A stretch of DNA of 64,000 nt from assembly GCA_030295235.1 (NCBI GenBank), contig AP026128.1, positions 1 through 64,000 on the forward strand, read 5' to 3'. Below are positions 10,991-21,235 of this stretch, piece after piece (positions within the stretch are counted from its first letter, which is position 1; the number at the start of each line of letters is the position of its first letter). A program made the position numbers and the translations under genes. The notes below the pieces were generated by a model, which saw nothing but the letters and a program-made list of their open reading frames with translations, was not told the DNA's origin and did no database searches. Source of the DNA: Fistulifera solaris (lineage: Eukaryota; Bacillariophyta; Bacillariophyceae; Naviculales; Stauroneidaceae).

Positions 10991-12079
10991 TTACGCCAGC
11001 CTCTGTCTCTTGGCTGTAATCTCCGCGATTTCTTCCTGCATTCCTTCGATCAAACCAAGCAAAGTTTGTTTTGAGGCCGGATCCGGTTCTTTCGCCCACA
11101 CTATCTGTAGCTCTCGACGCTCCCTTTTTAGAGACGCCAATTCTTTTCGTAATTCTTCATCTTCGACCGATTTGGCTTCCTGACGGACCGCCACCATCGT
11201 GTCCGCGATGCGGGTAATGGCATGACTTAGTTTGCTGACTTCAACCAGCAACTTGTCGAGCGTGTTATTCATGAGAATACTATTCCGATCCGGGCCGGTT
11301 GCTGTCGAAGCATGATTCGCGGCGGGCGGGCGTTGCGGAGACGAAACAGTACGAGAATGGGCCCCTTGCGACGGTCGACTGCCGGGTGTTGTTGTCCTCG
11401 AGGTGGAATTTCGCTGCGCTGCCGGAGCGGCACGGTGAGAGCCTGCCATATCCACTTGCCTTCCATCGGCTGCAGCAGCATCTCTGCTTTTCTCAAAATC
11501 ACTTCTCCTTTGCAGAAAAGCTCGAATCGTCGCTCGCAATTCCCTTTCGCGATACTTCAAGTAAAGCACATCTCGAGGATCTCTCAAGGGTAAACGCTCG
11601 AGTTCTTCAAAGAGCGCACTGATTGTCTTGTTTTTCGAATTTCGTCCCAATGAATCATCGCGTCGACGAATTTCCTTGACGAGTAATCGTTTGACGATTT
11701 TGAGAGCTTGATATTCACGGGGCTTTTTATCCTTCAGCTCTTTCATTTCGTTTTCGGCATACGGAGTTTTGCGGGGAATATTCCAATCGGGAAATGCGGA
11801 TTGTACTAACATAAAGACGTACGATCGATGATCACCGGGAGCCAAATAAGTTTCGTCTTCCATGCATCGTTGCAAATCACCTTTTTCGATATCTTCGACA
11901 GGCGGCGTGTACCTCGGATCCTCCGGATTCCAAACGTCTAAATCATCCACGGGCGTTTCATTTTCGTCAAAGGAAACGCTATCGTCGAGTAACGGGTCGT
12001 CGGAGCTGCTCTCATCATCGTCATGATGAGTCGGACGATGCTGGTGATTCTGGTGATGATGATGGGAAGGGTCGCTCAT
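10991..12079 (-). CDS. Unknown-family protein, tandem paralogue 2
   Basis: A single uninterrupted frame from ATG 12079 encodes 362 residues. It starts with a His-rich and acidic stretch (SHHHHQNHQHRPTHHDDDES) absent from its neighbour. It then shares the block order of the gene at 9500-10536: NPEDPRYTPPVEDIEKGDLQ, LVQSAFPDWNI, TPYAENEMKELKD, VKEIRRRD, a disordered Ser/Thr/Pro/Arg linker, and a C-terminal coiled coil (RKELASLKRERRELQIVW). The two are head-to-tail on the minus strand about 450 bases apart, so a tandem duplication is the simplest origin. Divergence is substantial outside the motifs, so the duplication is old. Function unknown. Confidence 0.78.
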   Translation of the reverse strand: MSDPSHHHHQNHQHRPTHHDDDESSSDDPLLDDSVSFDENETPVDDLDVWNPEDPRYTPPVEDIEKGDLQRCMEDETYLAPGDHRSYVFMLVQSAFPDWNIPRKTPYAENEMKELKDKKPREYQALKIVKRLLVKEIRRRDDSLGRNSKNKTISALFEELERLPLRDPRDVLYLKYRERELRATIRAFLQRRSDFEKSRDAAAADGRQVDMAGSHRAAPAAQRNSTSRTTTPGSRPSQGAHSRTVSSPQRPPAANHASTATGPDRNSILMNNTLDKLLVEVSKLSHAITRIADTMVAVRQEAKSVEDEELRKELASLKRERRELQIVWAKEPDPASKQTLLGLIEGMQEEIAEITAKRQRLA

Positions 12080-12470
12080 GCTTTCTCGATAATATGGTGT
12101 CGCTTGCTGGTGGGTTCTTTGTCGACACCATGACAATGAAAGGCACACCCGTGCGCCCGCAACGGGTCATTTTGGGTTTGCTGCTGCTGCATCGAAAAAC
12201 TGCCCGTCCGATCCATCGGAGCGGCAGCCATAACACGGTTTGCGGAGTGAATTCAGTCGCGAACCGTCTACTTCTCACCATGATACTGTTAAAGATCATT
12301 ATTATACTGTAGAACGTGCTTGAGGAGGCCTTTTTACAACAGCCTCATTTTATTCTTTTCTGTTATTGTTTTTGTTCTTCGCCACCAGCTCGGTGCCTGC
12401 TTTTGAGATACATTCGACCTTTCGATCCATTAGAGTCTCTTTTTCAACGCTATTATTACAACTCCGTATC
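12080..12470. other. Head-to-head intergenic region
   Basis: Shared upstream region of the minus-strand paralogue 2 and the plus-strand LRR-like gene B. Contains a T-rich tract (about 12350-12380). No clear promoter motif identified. Confidence 0.35.
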
Positions 12471-14035
12471 ATGTCTTGCCTCCCGTTTGACACTTTGCAC
12501 GACTTGTTCAGCTATCATGAAGCCAAATTACGCGGTCAACCGCAACACGATTTTCGTCTCGGGTCATCCGTCGTGCAATTGCGTCTTTCTGAATCGTGCA
12601 CCTGTTCATCTATTTACCGACAAAGCAATAGACATGCAGTCGAGGTAGAGTTTGTTTTGATGCGACGGCGATTTGATGATCGGGGTTTATTTGTGGCAAT
12701 TCATGATGACTCTTGGGAAAAGCTGATTCCAGCGGCAACACAGATGCTGAGTTTACCGGACGAGTATTACGAAAAACTGGTCTATTGTCGTGCTTTGCCA
12801 TCTCATGTGTTACAGCAACTATTGCCCTTGCATCCATCGCGACGACAATGCTTATTTTGGGATGCTTCTTTCTCCAATAAGGAAGTCGCATCGTTGGCTA
12901 CTCTAAAAGTACCTATTCATCTCATTTTGCATCCTGGAATGTTCCAGAAAATGAAGAAACAGAGAAAAACCGCTAAATCTGAAAATTCACAAGAGCAAGA
13001 GAGTGATTTTGGCCAGCACTTTGTTCAATGTTTGGCAGAACGCACCAGCCCATTTGGCTCCTTGACCATTTACGAGAATGCATTTTCCGATACAGCCTGG
13101 CAACAATTTTTGCAACTATTAAACATGGAAACAACAACACCGATGCTCATACAAACACTGGAATTGATTGAACTAGACATACGCGACGCATCACTCCTAT
13201 CGAATGCCCGTGTGGAGACATTATCTTTATCGCACTGTTCTTTGGCGGATGATGGAGAGAGCTTGCAACAAGCACTGGAGCAGGGGGAGTGGTCCGACGC
13301 GTCTCGTGTTGGATCAAATTGTTGGCTGGGAAGGACGTTTGCATCATTCCCGCAAGACGGTACCTTTTGACGCGTGGACGAATCTCATGTTGACGTTTGC
13401 TAAACCGACCTGTCGGATTCAGCATCTGGAATTGGGGTCATCTCCCTATTACGACATTGGTGGTTTCTTTCTGGCTTTCTTGGAAGGCCTGGCACACAAT
13501 CACAGTCTTGTATCACTGGTTATTCGGAAATACGATGGTACGTAGTAGAAATTGGACGGTTGGCATTAAAGTTTGTTCGCCTATTTCTCATGAAGTCGTT
13601 TTCTCTCCAGGCATACTCAGTTTTTGGGACGACTTGGCAGACATTGTTCTCCATCACAAAACCTTACGAAGCATTGACTTGATTTACGAATCCACGGTGT
13701 GTCACGATGCAGCCCGTATGTTTCGACCGCTATCTCGTCTTTTGGACACGAATCGGAGCATTGTTATCTCGTACGAAGGGAAGAATCACAATCGAACGTT
13801 TGAACGCCTGATTGTACCCAAATTACGCATGAATCGTTTTCATAATGGCACACAAACACTCGGTCAAGTTTCTAGTGATTCTTTACTAGCATATTTGTTT
13901 GCACAAGCCCTGATCGGTGGATGCCGGGCAACGAACAACGTTGCGATAATGTTATCACAACAAGATTACTTGTTACGCACTTGGTGGTTGCTATCACGAA
14001 ATACCGACATACTGGTGAATTTCTTGCAGCGATAA
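12471..14035 (+). CDS. LRR-like protein, family member B
   Basis: ATG 12471 starts MSCLPFDTLHDLF. Leucine-rich segments follow (LHPGMFQKMKK, LTIYENAFSDTAW, IQTLELIELDIRD, VETLSLSHCSLADDGES). Near 13287 the frame changes at a run of five G (four G would keep it open). One intron is well supported: donor GTACGT at 13538 and acceptor TCTCCAG at 13610 (73 nt), joining KYDG to ILSFWDDLAD. The end reads NRSIVISYEGKNHN...MNRFHNG...NTDILVNFLQR and aligns with LRR-like members A and C. The likely role is protein interaction; no other domain is visible. Confidence 0.68.
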
Positions 14036-14124
14036 GAATAAGATGATTATAAAATACTAAGGAGGAGTTGCCTATATCTTACAGACTAGACAACCCGACG
14101 GGACTATCAATCAACTAAGGATGC

Positions 14125-14606
14125 CTAACCATCAATGTTGCGTTGTCGTTGACTGCTGATACCAAAGATGGGATTCATGTTGTGATAACGCATGTAAGCA
14201 CGCGTCGCTGCTTGGTATTCCGGGTCCATGGTGAACGGAAGCTTTTGGTTGGCTAAAGAATGACAAAAGAGAAGAAACATAGAAATGGTGAGTCTGTAAG
14301 GTCTGTCTGTCTACACGATCCGAACAAAACAAGTCTGTTTCGCTTTGCTGTTCTTTTGAAATCGAAACATGCCGTCAAAGCTAACAGTTTTCCATTCTAT
14401 CTCTTCATTTACTACGTACCAACTGGAAGATAACACAATACCAAGGAAAAGAGGACACCACCCGCCATGAGCGGTCCTTGACGCATGCGCGAAATCTTCT
14501 CCAACGTCGCTTTACCAAACAAGCCACCGCCCTGTGTTCCGTAGGGACTGCGATTCAAATCGGTACCAGGACCGTACGGAGGAGGTTCATACCAAACGCG
14601 GACCAT
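14125..14606 (-). CDS. Small single-TM protein, two exons
   Basis: Exon 1 runs from ATG 14606 to 14420, exon 2 from 14252 to the stop at 14125. The 167-nt intron has GTACGT and TTTAG ends, and joining keeps frame for 104 residues. The N-terminus is MVRVWYEPPPYGPGTDLN, followed by one hydrophobic helix (GPLMAGGVLFSLVLCYLPV) and a Tyr/Met-rich tail (DPEYQAATRAYMRYHNMN). The size, single helix and polar ends resemble accessory subunits of respiratory complexes, but this is inference. It is divergent from the eL19 gene with 362 bases between starts, suggesting a shared promoter region. Confidence 0.68.
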
Positions 14607-14968
14607 TTTGGATAAGAGAAGTAAAGAAACAAACGAATAATAGAAACGATTCACCGCAACGCGATGACTTTTTTGTGCGTGTTATTTGCGCTGCGGCGAC
14701 GCCGCAGCAGCGAGTGCCGAATGCGAACTTTCGCGTTTCCCGAAGATTGCATCATCAATGTCGCAGCATCACATAACACGTCACCAGAATATGACCATCC
14801 GCCGTCCGTCCGTTCCTTCAGACATGAACGCCATAGTTACCGCGTTACTAAAAGAACCGAAACACGCAGTCTTTATCGTTGCTGCTGCGGCAAACACGCA
14901 GCGAAACGCAACAAGGACTTTTTTGTTGTTCATCATCATTGTATTTCCTGTATTTTGAATAGATAACA

Positions 14969-16172
14969 ATGCCGTGTAAGTTTTTCTATGAGTTACAATT
15001 GAAAATAGCAAAGAGTGGGCAGAATAAACGAGAGAAAAATGGAGGAACAACAAGCGACCGAGCGAAAGAAATGAACGCGCTGTTGGCTGTTTGCGGCTGT
15101 TAATTCTATCACTGCAATCAGACCTTTTTGTTATTTTATGAAAAAGAAAAACGGGGCGCATTAGGGAGCATTGGCTAAATCAGAAGCGCGCCCCTGCCTT
15201 CGCCTTTGAACGTTTTGCATTTAGATTCATCATCAACTAATTTCCTTTTTCTTTTTTTCCATTTCTTTTGCAACAACAACAGCCCTGAAATTACAAAAGC
15301 GATTGGCCGCCGACGTCCTCAAAGTCGGAGCTAAGAAAGTTTGGTTGGATCCCAATGAAATCAACGAAATCAGTTTGGCCAATTCACGACGCAACATTCA
15401 AAAGTTGTACAAGGATGGTTTGATTATGAAGAAACCCAGTGTAGTGCACAGTCGTGCGCGTGTGCAACTTCGAAATGAAGCCAAGCGTAAAGGACGACAC
15501 ACCGGTAAGTTGGTTGTTTCGTTCAATTCGTTGAATGTTGTTGCTCGCAAAAAAGTGCCTGTTGTATACTGGTGGTGTTGGTGCTTTATTTCTTCTATGC
15601 GCTAGTACTGTTTGTGCAGGCCTATACAAACCTCGTTGCCATTTTCATCATTCGCTTGATGAAAACGGCAGCAACCGGCCAGACAACCGGTCTTGGGGAC
15701 TCGACCTCCACGCAGTGTTTTCTTTGCTTTCGTGAAAACATTTGTACTATTTGGAGAGACTACATTTCGTTTCAAGAAACAAAACTAACTCCTCTTTTCT
15801 GCTATCGCGTCTTGATAAACAGGTGTGGGTAAGCGTCGTGGTACTCGAGAGGCCCGTTTGCCCATGAAGGTCATGTGGATCCGTCGTCAGCGTGTTTTGC
15901 GTCGATTGCTCAAGAAGATGCGCGATGCCAAGAAAATTGACAAGCACATTTACCATTCGCTGTACATGTTGGCCAAGGGTAACCAGTTCAAGAATAAGTC
16001 TGTCTTGATTGAGACCATTCACGACATGAAATCTGCCAAGACCCAAGAGAAGACGTTGGAAGAGCAGGCCGTTGCCAAGAAGGCCCGTGCTAAGGCTCGT
16101 TTGGAGCGCAAGGCAGCTCGGGAAGCCAAGAAACTGGCCGATGCGGAAGCGGCTGCCCAAAGCGAACAGTAA
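14969..16172 (+). CDS. RPL19: 60S ribosomal protein eL19
   Basis: Three exons: 14969-14975, 15283-15504 and 15823-16172, giving 192 residues. The first coding exon is only seven bases (ATGCCGT), spliced through a 307-nt intron to give [18 protein letters not shown], the usual eL19 start. The second intron (318 nt, GTAAGT...AACAG) falls in [17 protein letters not shown]. The family's basic core ([36 protein letters not shown]) and the long charged helical tail ([20 protein letters not shown]) are all present. It is a component of the large cytosolic ribosomal subunit. No frame problem is seen. Splicing right after the start codon is common in ribosomal protein genes. Confidence 0.95.
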
Positions 16173-16420
16173 ATTATAAAAAAGCACTATTGGATCCACC
16201 TTTTACTCTGTTATAAAATGTATTTGTAGGGTGCTGGCTATGTTTTGCGGAGGATCCTTGTGTTATTTGGAGCTAGGTAGACACCAATAGGCGCTTTGTT
16301 TCTTCAACGAGAAGCAATCAAACAATCTCGTTGCGGTAAGAAGCTTATAATTATAAGGAGTAAGAAGCTGCATTCTACATAGCGGAAAGGGTGTGTTATT
16401 TTTTCCTTGAGTACATCGTA

Positions 16421-17532
16421 TCATATCGTCCACAAATCACCTACAGTCCCTGAGAATTGATTGTCGAGCCACTTCTGTATGTAGGGAACTTGGTAGGCAG
16501 GTTCTAACAAGAGCTCATTCCCCGGGATATCAATTAAAGGAGTCTGTGTAATGAATTCTTCCCACATGTATATAGCAAACCCAAACATGGCGACTCGGCC
16601 GTTCTGTAAAAACGAGTGTGTGCGAAGACGGTGAGAAATGATATACGACCATCAATTGCGTAATTAGCAGAACCAGCGTACCAGTAACTCGCGTTCTTGC
16701 ATATTCCGTTTCATTCGATCGTTTCCACCATCCATGATACTCAGCGGATCCCAAAAACAATCGGCGGGCAAGAAAGCTTCTCCAGTTTGTGAATCTTTCA
16801 CCGCCTGTGAATAAATATCGAGATATCCCAACAGCAGCATAATGCCCGTCATGAGTAAGGGAAAGTACGGCAAGGTGACCGTCGCCTGAAAGAGAGGCCG
16901 TCCGTATTCAGCATCATCCAGCAGCAGTCGATCAAGCATTTCCTGTAAGGGCCAAAACACGGCCGCCAGCATCGCCAATCGACCGTGTCGAATTTCGGCT
17001 TCACGATAATCGCGCAAAATCAGCGCCGGAGGCCGCTCCATGGAAGGGAGTCCCCACAGAAAGCGCTGTACATTTCCGATGGTATCTTGGGTCGATAGAC
17101 GTAAGGGATCAAAGCCGTAATCGCCCGGCAATTGATCATCTCCGACACCCGCACTGACCGGGACGACGCCTTGCGATAACGCTTGTTCGAGAAATTGAAA
17201 TCCTATTTGTTGCTGCTGTTGTTGCGGTCGGCTCGTGGTTTGCTTTGTGTCGGCTTGGTCGCTTTCGATGTGATCATCATCGTCGCTGACCAACAATTGC
17301 AACAGTTCCTCCAAGCTGGCTTTCTCAGTATCATTTTCATTTTCTTCCAATTCGAAAAACAAATCTTCAAACGACTCTAGCTCATCTAGTTCCCGTTGTA
17401 AAACAAGGCATCGTCATCGTCATTATCATTCATAATATCATTGATACGTTGAGATGACAAGGTCGGAAGACTCGGGTGGGTCGTCGAGAAGATTCGCGTT
17501 GCAGGATTGTTGCTGTTGTAGGGAACGATCAT
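16421..17532 (-). CDS. Light-harvesting (Lhc-family) chlorophyll-binding-like protein
   Basis: The main exon runs to 16682; a 78-nt intron (16604-16681) follows and the last exon is 16421-16603. The N-terminal part is unusual: an acidic, Asp/Glu- and Gln-rich region (EEN...VSDDDD...QQQQQQ). It is followed by the Lhc core: PGDYGFDPL, then REAEIRHGRLAMLA for helix 1, a hydrophobic middle helix (PLLMTGIMLLLGYLDI), and ERELLNGRVAMFGFAIY for helix 3, formed across the intron. The Glu and Arg/Asn-His residues that bind chlorophyll are present. A one-base slip in a G run near 17391 separates this from an upstream frame starting at ATG 17532 (MIVPYNSNNP...). No signal peptide is found, so the true 5' end may lie in another exon. 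The assignment to Lhc is firm; the subfamily is not. Confidence 0.82.
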
Positions 17533-17769
17533 TCTCAATTGCGGATAAAGGACGTAGAAAGAGGGAAGAAATAAGAAAAGAATGAAAAGAGAGGAACGTC
17601 AATGAAGTTTATAAGAAAAAATGGTTTACTTTGTATCCTGGTCTCTGTTAAATTCATAATACGCTTCTTGTTGTTGTCGAGAAAAAAAGGCGCGCAGAAA
17701 ATGCGTTTGCTATTTGTACCTGGTACGTTCGTTTTCTCAAACTTCAAGGATCGTTGAGTCCCGGTTCAG

Positions 17770-18717
17770 TCACGAGGCGTGCCTCACACGCAATCGTGCT
17801 GGCTTTCGCGTGTGTCGTCTCCTTCGTGGTGATGGGGGTGCGGTTCTCCGAGAAGGTCGCAATTCACCACTGGATTCAGTATCCTTTGTTTCCAGTTGAG
17901 GAGGACGGGGAACCGTTGCTTGGCGCTGTTTTCTCCTTCGGGGCGTCTCGCAGAGATCCTCGTTGCTGGAGAAGAACAGTAGACTAATATCGGGATCGAT
18001 GGTGCTTTGACTGGTTTCATAGTTCGGCATAATGCTTTCGTAGGAATCACCCGAATCACATCTTCTTTCAAAATTGTCTTCTCTCCAAGAATTGCTCCAA
18101 TCGGAACTCATACTGGAATGGTTGTCGTCGGCTACATTCACTTGTTCCAGAGGCAGCGAAGTCAGCAGCAGAGATATTTGGTCGTCATCATCATCGTCGT
18201 AATTCTTCTTTTTGCTTTGTTGTGATTTTTTCAACGAGTTTCTCTGAAACAGAGATCGCAACGTGGCTTTCCGAACTCGGTTACTTTGTGTCGACTTGGT
18301 GGATGTCGATGAGGATGTAGACGACACCGAACAAACACTGGATGTCATGTGTGGCTTACGGGGCGTCATTTCTAGCGAGGAAGGAGACGAAACATACGGA
18401 CAGTAATGTCCTCTCGAAGATTCGTCGTCATCATTGTCGACAATCTTGTTGCGAATAGGGCGTTGCTTTCGCCGGGGAGAGTGGATTTTGGTCAAAAATG
18501 CGTGCAGCCCAAATGATGGACGTCTCTGTTCTTCTCCGTCAATGATGTTCATGGTGCCTCCGCTTAATGCTCTCTCGATCAAGAAAGATTTGAACGAAGT
18601 ACGTCCTTTCAAAAGCAAAAGACCGGTTGGAAGATGTTTGCGCTTGTGATTGTGGAGCATGATAAATCTTAAAAACATCATGATGTGTCCTCTTTTCATT
18701 CCGGTGTCCAATGTCAT
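17770..18717 (-). CDS. Low-complexity Ser/Arg-rich hypothetical protein
   Basis: Open from an ATG at 18717 to 17770, about 315 residues; a start at a later Met is equally possible. The sequence is mostly disordered: Ser-rich stretches, a poly-Asp run (NYDDDDDDQ), basic patches and a C-terminus rich in Arg and Pro (SRRTAPPSPRRRRHTRKP). No domain recognised. The composition suits a regulated nuclear or cytoskeletal protein, but I cannot say more. Confidence 0.5.
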   Translation of the reverse strand: MTLDTGMKRGHIMMFLRFIMLHNHKRKHLPTGLLLLKGRTSFKSFLIERALSGGTMNIIDGEEQRRPSFGLHAFLTKIHSPRRKQRPIRNKIVDNDDDESSRGHYCPYVSSPSSLEMTPRKPHMTSSVCSVSSTSSSTSTKSTQSNRVRKATLRSLFQRNSLKKSQQSKKKNYDDDDDDQISLLLTSLPLEQVNVADDNHSSMSSDWSNSWREDNFERRCDSGDSYESIMPNYETSQSTIDPDISLLFFSSNEDLCETPRRRKQRQATVPRPPQLETKDTESSGELRPSRRTAPPSPRRRRHTRKPARLRVRHAS

Positions 18718-19727
18718 TATCTGTCGTGCTTTCGATTTAATCACTACAACGCGCTACTTTTTTCAGAACAGCAGGTCTTCTTCCCTTCACTACAGAAATA
18801 TATCCGATATCATCGCCGCCTACAAAAACTTCTATTCATCACTGGCTAAAGCTTTCCGACGGTAGGCAGGACAATAATAAGCCCCGAAACGCCCAACAAG
18901 TTGAGTTTCCGTCTTCCCTACATAACTCACCTATTGAAACTCTTCAGTTAAAGTAAGTGTGACTGTATAGTTTGCCACTTAGTTTACGACCCAAGACCGA
19001 ATACCGAATACCGAATACGGCAGCAACAAACGGCATTGAGGCAGTCACAGCGTTACTAGTCTAGGGCATTGAAAATTGAAACGGATCCACAAAACAACAG
19101 TAAAGTAATACTTTAGGTTTTGAGCTTTCGCGCTCGGAGCGGTGATGAAGGTTTACCTAATCAGGCCTAAGATGAATTGGATTAGTAGACAGAATTTCAT
19201 TGAAAACAAGCTTACCAGGTATCATACCAAAAGCTTGTTTGCACCATCATCAAGGCTTCAAGTGGCCATTAGCTAGGAACTTCATCGTACCAAGAATCAG
19301 CTGATTATTCATGTTGCGTGCTGAGAAAACAAGGCTAAAAAAGAATCAAATATTCTCGTTCAATTTGTTAAAGCGATCGACCTAGCGTGAATGTACTTGT
19401 ATTTTCGTCAGATAGGCTTTCATCGTTGCTCCAATCAAATTATAGAGAACCTTGTTCCGAATGACTTGCTACCACGTTATTTGTACGCGGTGACACCGAT
19501 GTCCGCGGAAGGAACAATGTGGTTCGACGTGGCGATGACGTGGACAATTTCTTGCAATCTTTCGCTTCCCGCTTCCGCTTTTTTTTCATTTTTTTGGCTT
19601 CGGCATGAAACGAGTTTTTCATTTGGTTCAACAGGAAAGCAGCAAAATACGCCAGAAGTGCATGCCCTCATTACTTGCTTCGGCTACAATCAGTCCTGTT
19701 TCATTGTAAATCGTTTTTTCTTCCAAA
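18718..19727. other. One-kilobase intergenic region
   Basis: No supported gene. It holds a short tandem of GAATACC-like units near 19000-19017 and a perfect 10-base inverted repeat (AAACAAGCTT/AAGCTTGTTT) at 19204-19240. The remaining open frames are short and undistinguished. Confidence 0.4.
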
Positions 19728-20369
19728 ATGCCGCATCGAGCCGCTCTTCGGGCCGTCGAAACGAGGAATTTCGCCAAGATGATGCAACAACAAACGCACT
19801 TTGAGCCTCCTTTAGAAGCGTTTGTGCCTATTTCGAACACGACTTTGTCCACCGTAGATGAATTTATGGAAGCCTTTAACGATGTCGATTCGGCTGCATT
19901 TTTAACCAATGGGCGAAAAGGATGTCTTCGTCGTCATCGAGATAAAGCCGAGTCATCGTCATCTTCGCGCTCGGTTCAGTTCTCAACCGTAGAAGTTCAT
20001 TTACATGAAATGATATTAGGCGACAATCCCAGCGTGCTCATGGGACCACCTTTGACGATTTGCTGGTACGGATCTTGTCACGAAACTTTTAGTTTGGAAG
20101 AGTTCGAACAGGCTCGCGGACCGCCCAAGCGAAGAAATGAGATGATATGGAACCGCGAAAGACGAGAAAACATTCTCATTCACTCAGGTTACAGTCGGCG
20201 AGAGATCGACAAGGCGGCCGAAGCAGTCTTTAAAGCTAATCAACAACGAATGGAAAGCACAAAAGACTTTAGGAAAAAGAGATCGGCTTTTCGAAAGTTC
20301 CTTGACGTTTTCAAAAAGCCTGGAGAGCCAAAGAAAGTGGATCCAATGCACTTGAAACGAAACTTTTGA
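19728..20369 (+). CDS. Hypothetical conserved-looking protein, 213 aa
   Basis: ATG 19728, uninterrupted. The middle has a compact, non-repetitive block (FSTVEVHLHEMILGDNPSVL, then GPPLTICWYGSCHETFSLEE) followed by a basic helical region (YSRREIDKAAEAVFKANQQR) and a Lys-rich tail. The block VEVHLHEMILGDNP followed by GPPL.I.WY looks like a conserved motif of a family widespread in diatoms, known to me only as uncharacterised. No targeting signal. Function unknown. Confidence 0.7.
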   Translation: MPHRAALRAVETRNFAKMMQQQTHFEPPLEAFVPISNTTLSTVDEFMEAFNDVDSAAFLTNGRKGCLRRHRDKAESSSSSRSVQFSTVEVHLHEMILGDNPSVLMGPPLTICWYGSCHETFSLEEFEQARGPPKRRNEMIWNRERRENILIHSGYSRREIDKAAEAVFKANQQRMESTKDFRKKRSAFRKFLDVFKKPGEPKKVDPMHLKRNF

Positions 20370-20628
20370 GACCAAGCTTGACTTTTCTATGATCAACCAT
20401 TTCTATCACACGCGAGCCTATACCATTTTTACGCTAAGAACGGACGCGCTGTGTTTTTTTCTCATGCAAGTCACATCGCTGCCGCATACCAGCCATTGAA
20501 AGCAGATTCGCCTAAATACGTTAAAGCAATAGCATGTATTTCAATGGTGGTAACAATGATTTGCGTTATCTTGAGGGATATAGTCATTTTATAAATTATG
20601 TAAACTGCTTTATGAATCATCAATTGCT

Positions 20629-21235
20629 TCACGCAAAGAGCTCCTTGAGAGAACTATGTTGACGTTGCCTGTTACGGGATCGCTTCCCTGTATTTGACCG
20701 CTCGCAATGAAACGCACCATGGCTATCCAGAGAAAAAGCATCGCCTTCAAAGACATCACTCAATCGCATACTTGAATTCATATCGATCGTCTCTGCGGTG
20801 TGATTGGAATCATTGAAAAGTTTGGATACGACCGATGGATCCTTGGGAACAGTACAATTCAATTCATCTTCATCCTCGTCTTCATCCTCGGTACTTAAGC
20901 TCTCCGAGATCTCAACAAGCTCGTCATCTTCTTCGTCAGAACTATCCAGCCATGTAGAAGATGAAGCATAGAATGCGCATGATACCATGCTCTCTTGCAA
21001 GCCTTTGCGCAAACTTCTTTCAAACTCGGCGAAAATCGCCGCATCGGAAAAAATCTGAATAGCGCGATTTGGCATTCGATGATGATGATTCCTCGTGGAC
21101 CCAACTGTTTTCATACTCGTCCATTAACAGACTTCGTTTCGATCCAGACTTGTCCTGATAGGGCATTTGCGACACGAGCGAACGCAGCTTGCTCCTCGCT
21201 TGCTGATCTTTCATACTGTGCGAAATTCTCATCAT
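20629..21235 (-). CDS. Hypothetical acidic Ser-rich protein (one frame change)
   Basis: Start at ATG 21235 or 21232 (MMRISHSMKDQQARSKLRSL). Near 21045-21060 the reading changes frame at a run of six T: with five T it continues into FSDAAIFAEFERSLRKGLQE. The C-terminal half is acidic (SSDEEDDELVEISESL, then EDEDEDEDEL) and ends in a basic patch (KRSRNRQRQ). No domain recognised. Confidence 0.5.

Noticed and set aside
12021-12299. Minus-strand frame overlapping the start of tandem paralogue 2
   Set aside because: It is in another frame over the paralogue's His/Asp-rich coding start and has no domain of its own.
14607-14968. tRNA or snRNA gene in the eL19 intergenic region
   Set aside because: Repeated GCTGCG/GCAGCA runs caught the eye, but no cloverleaf or box A/B pattern could be traced.
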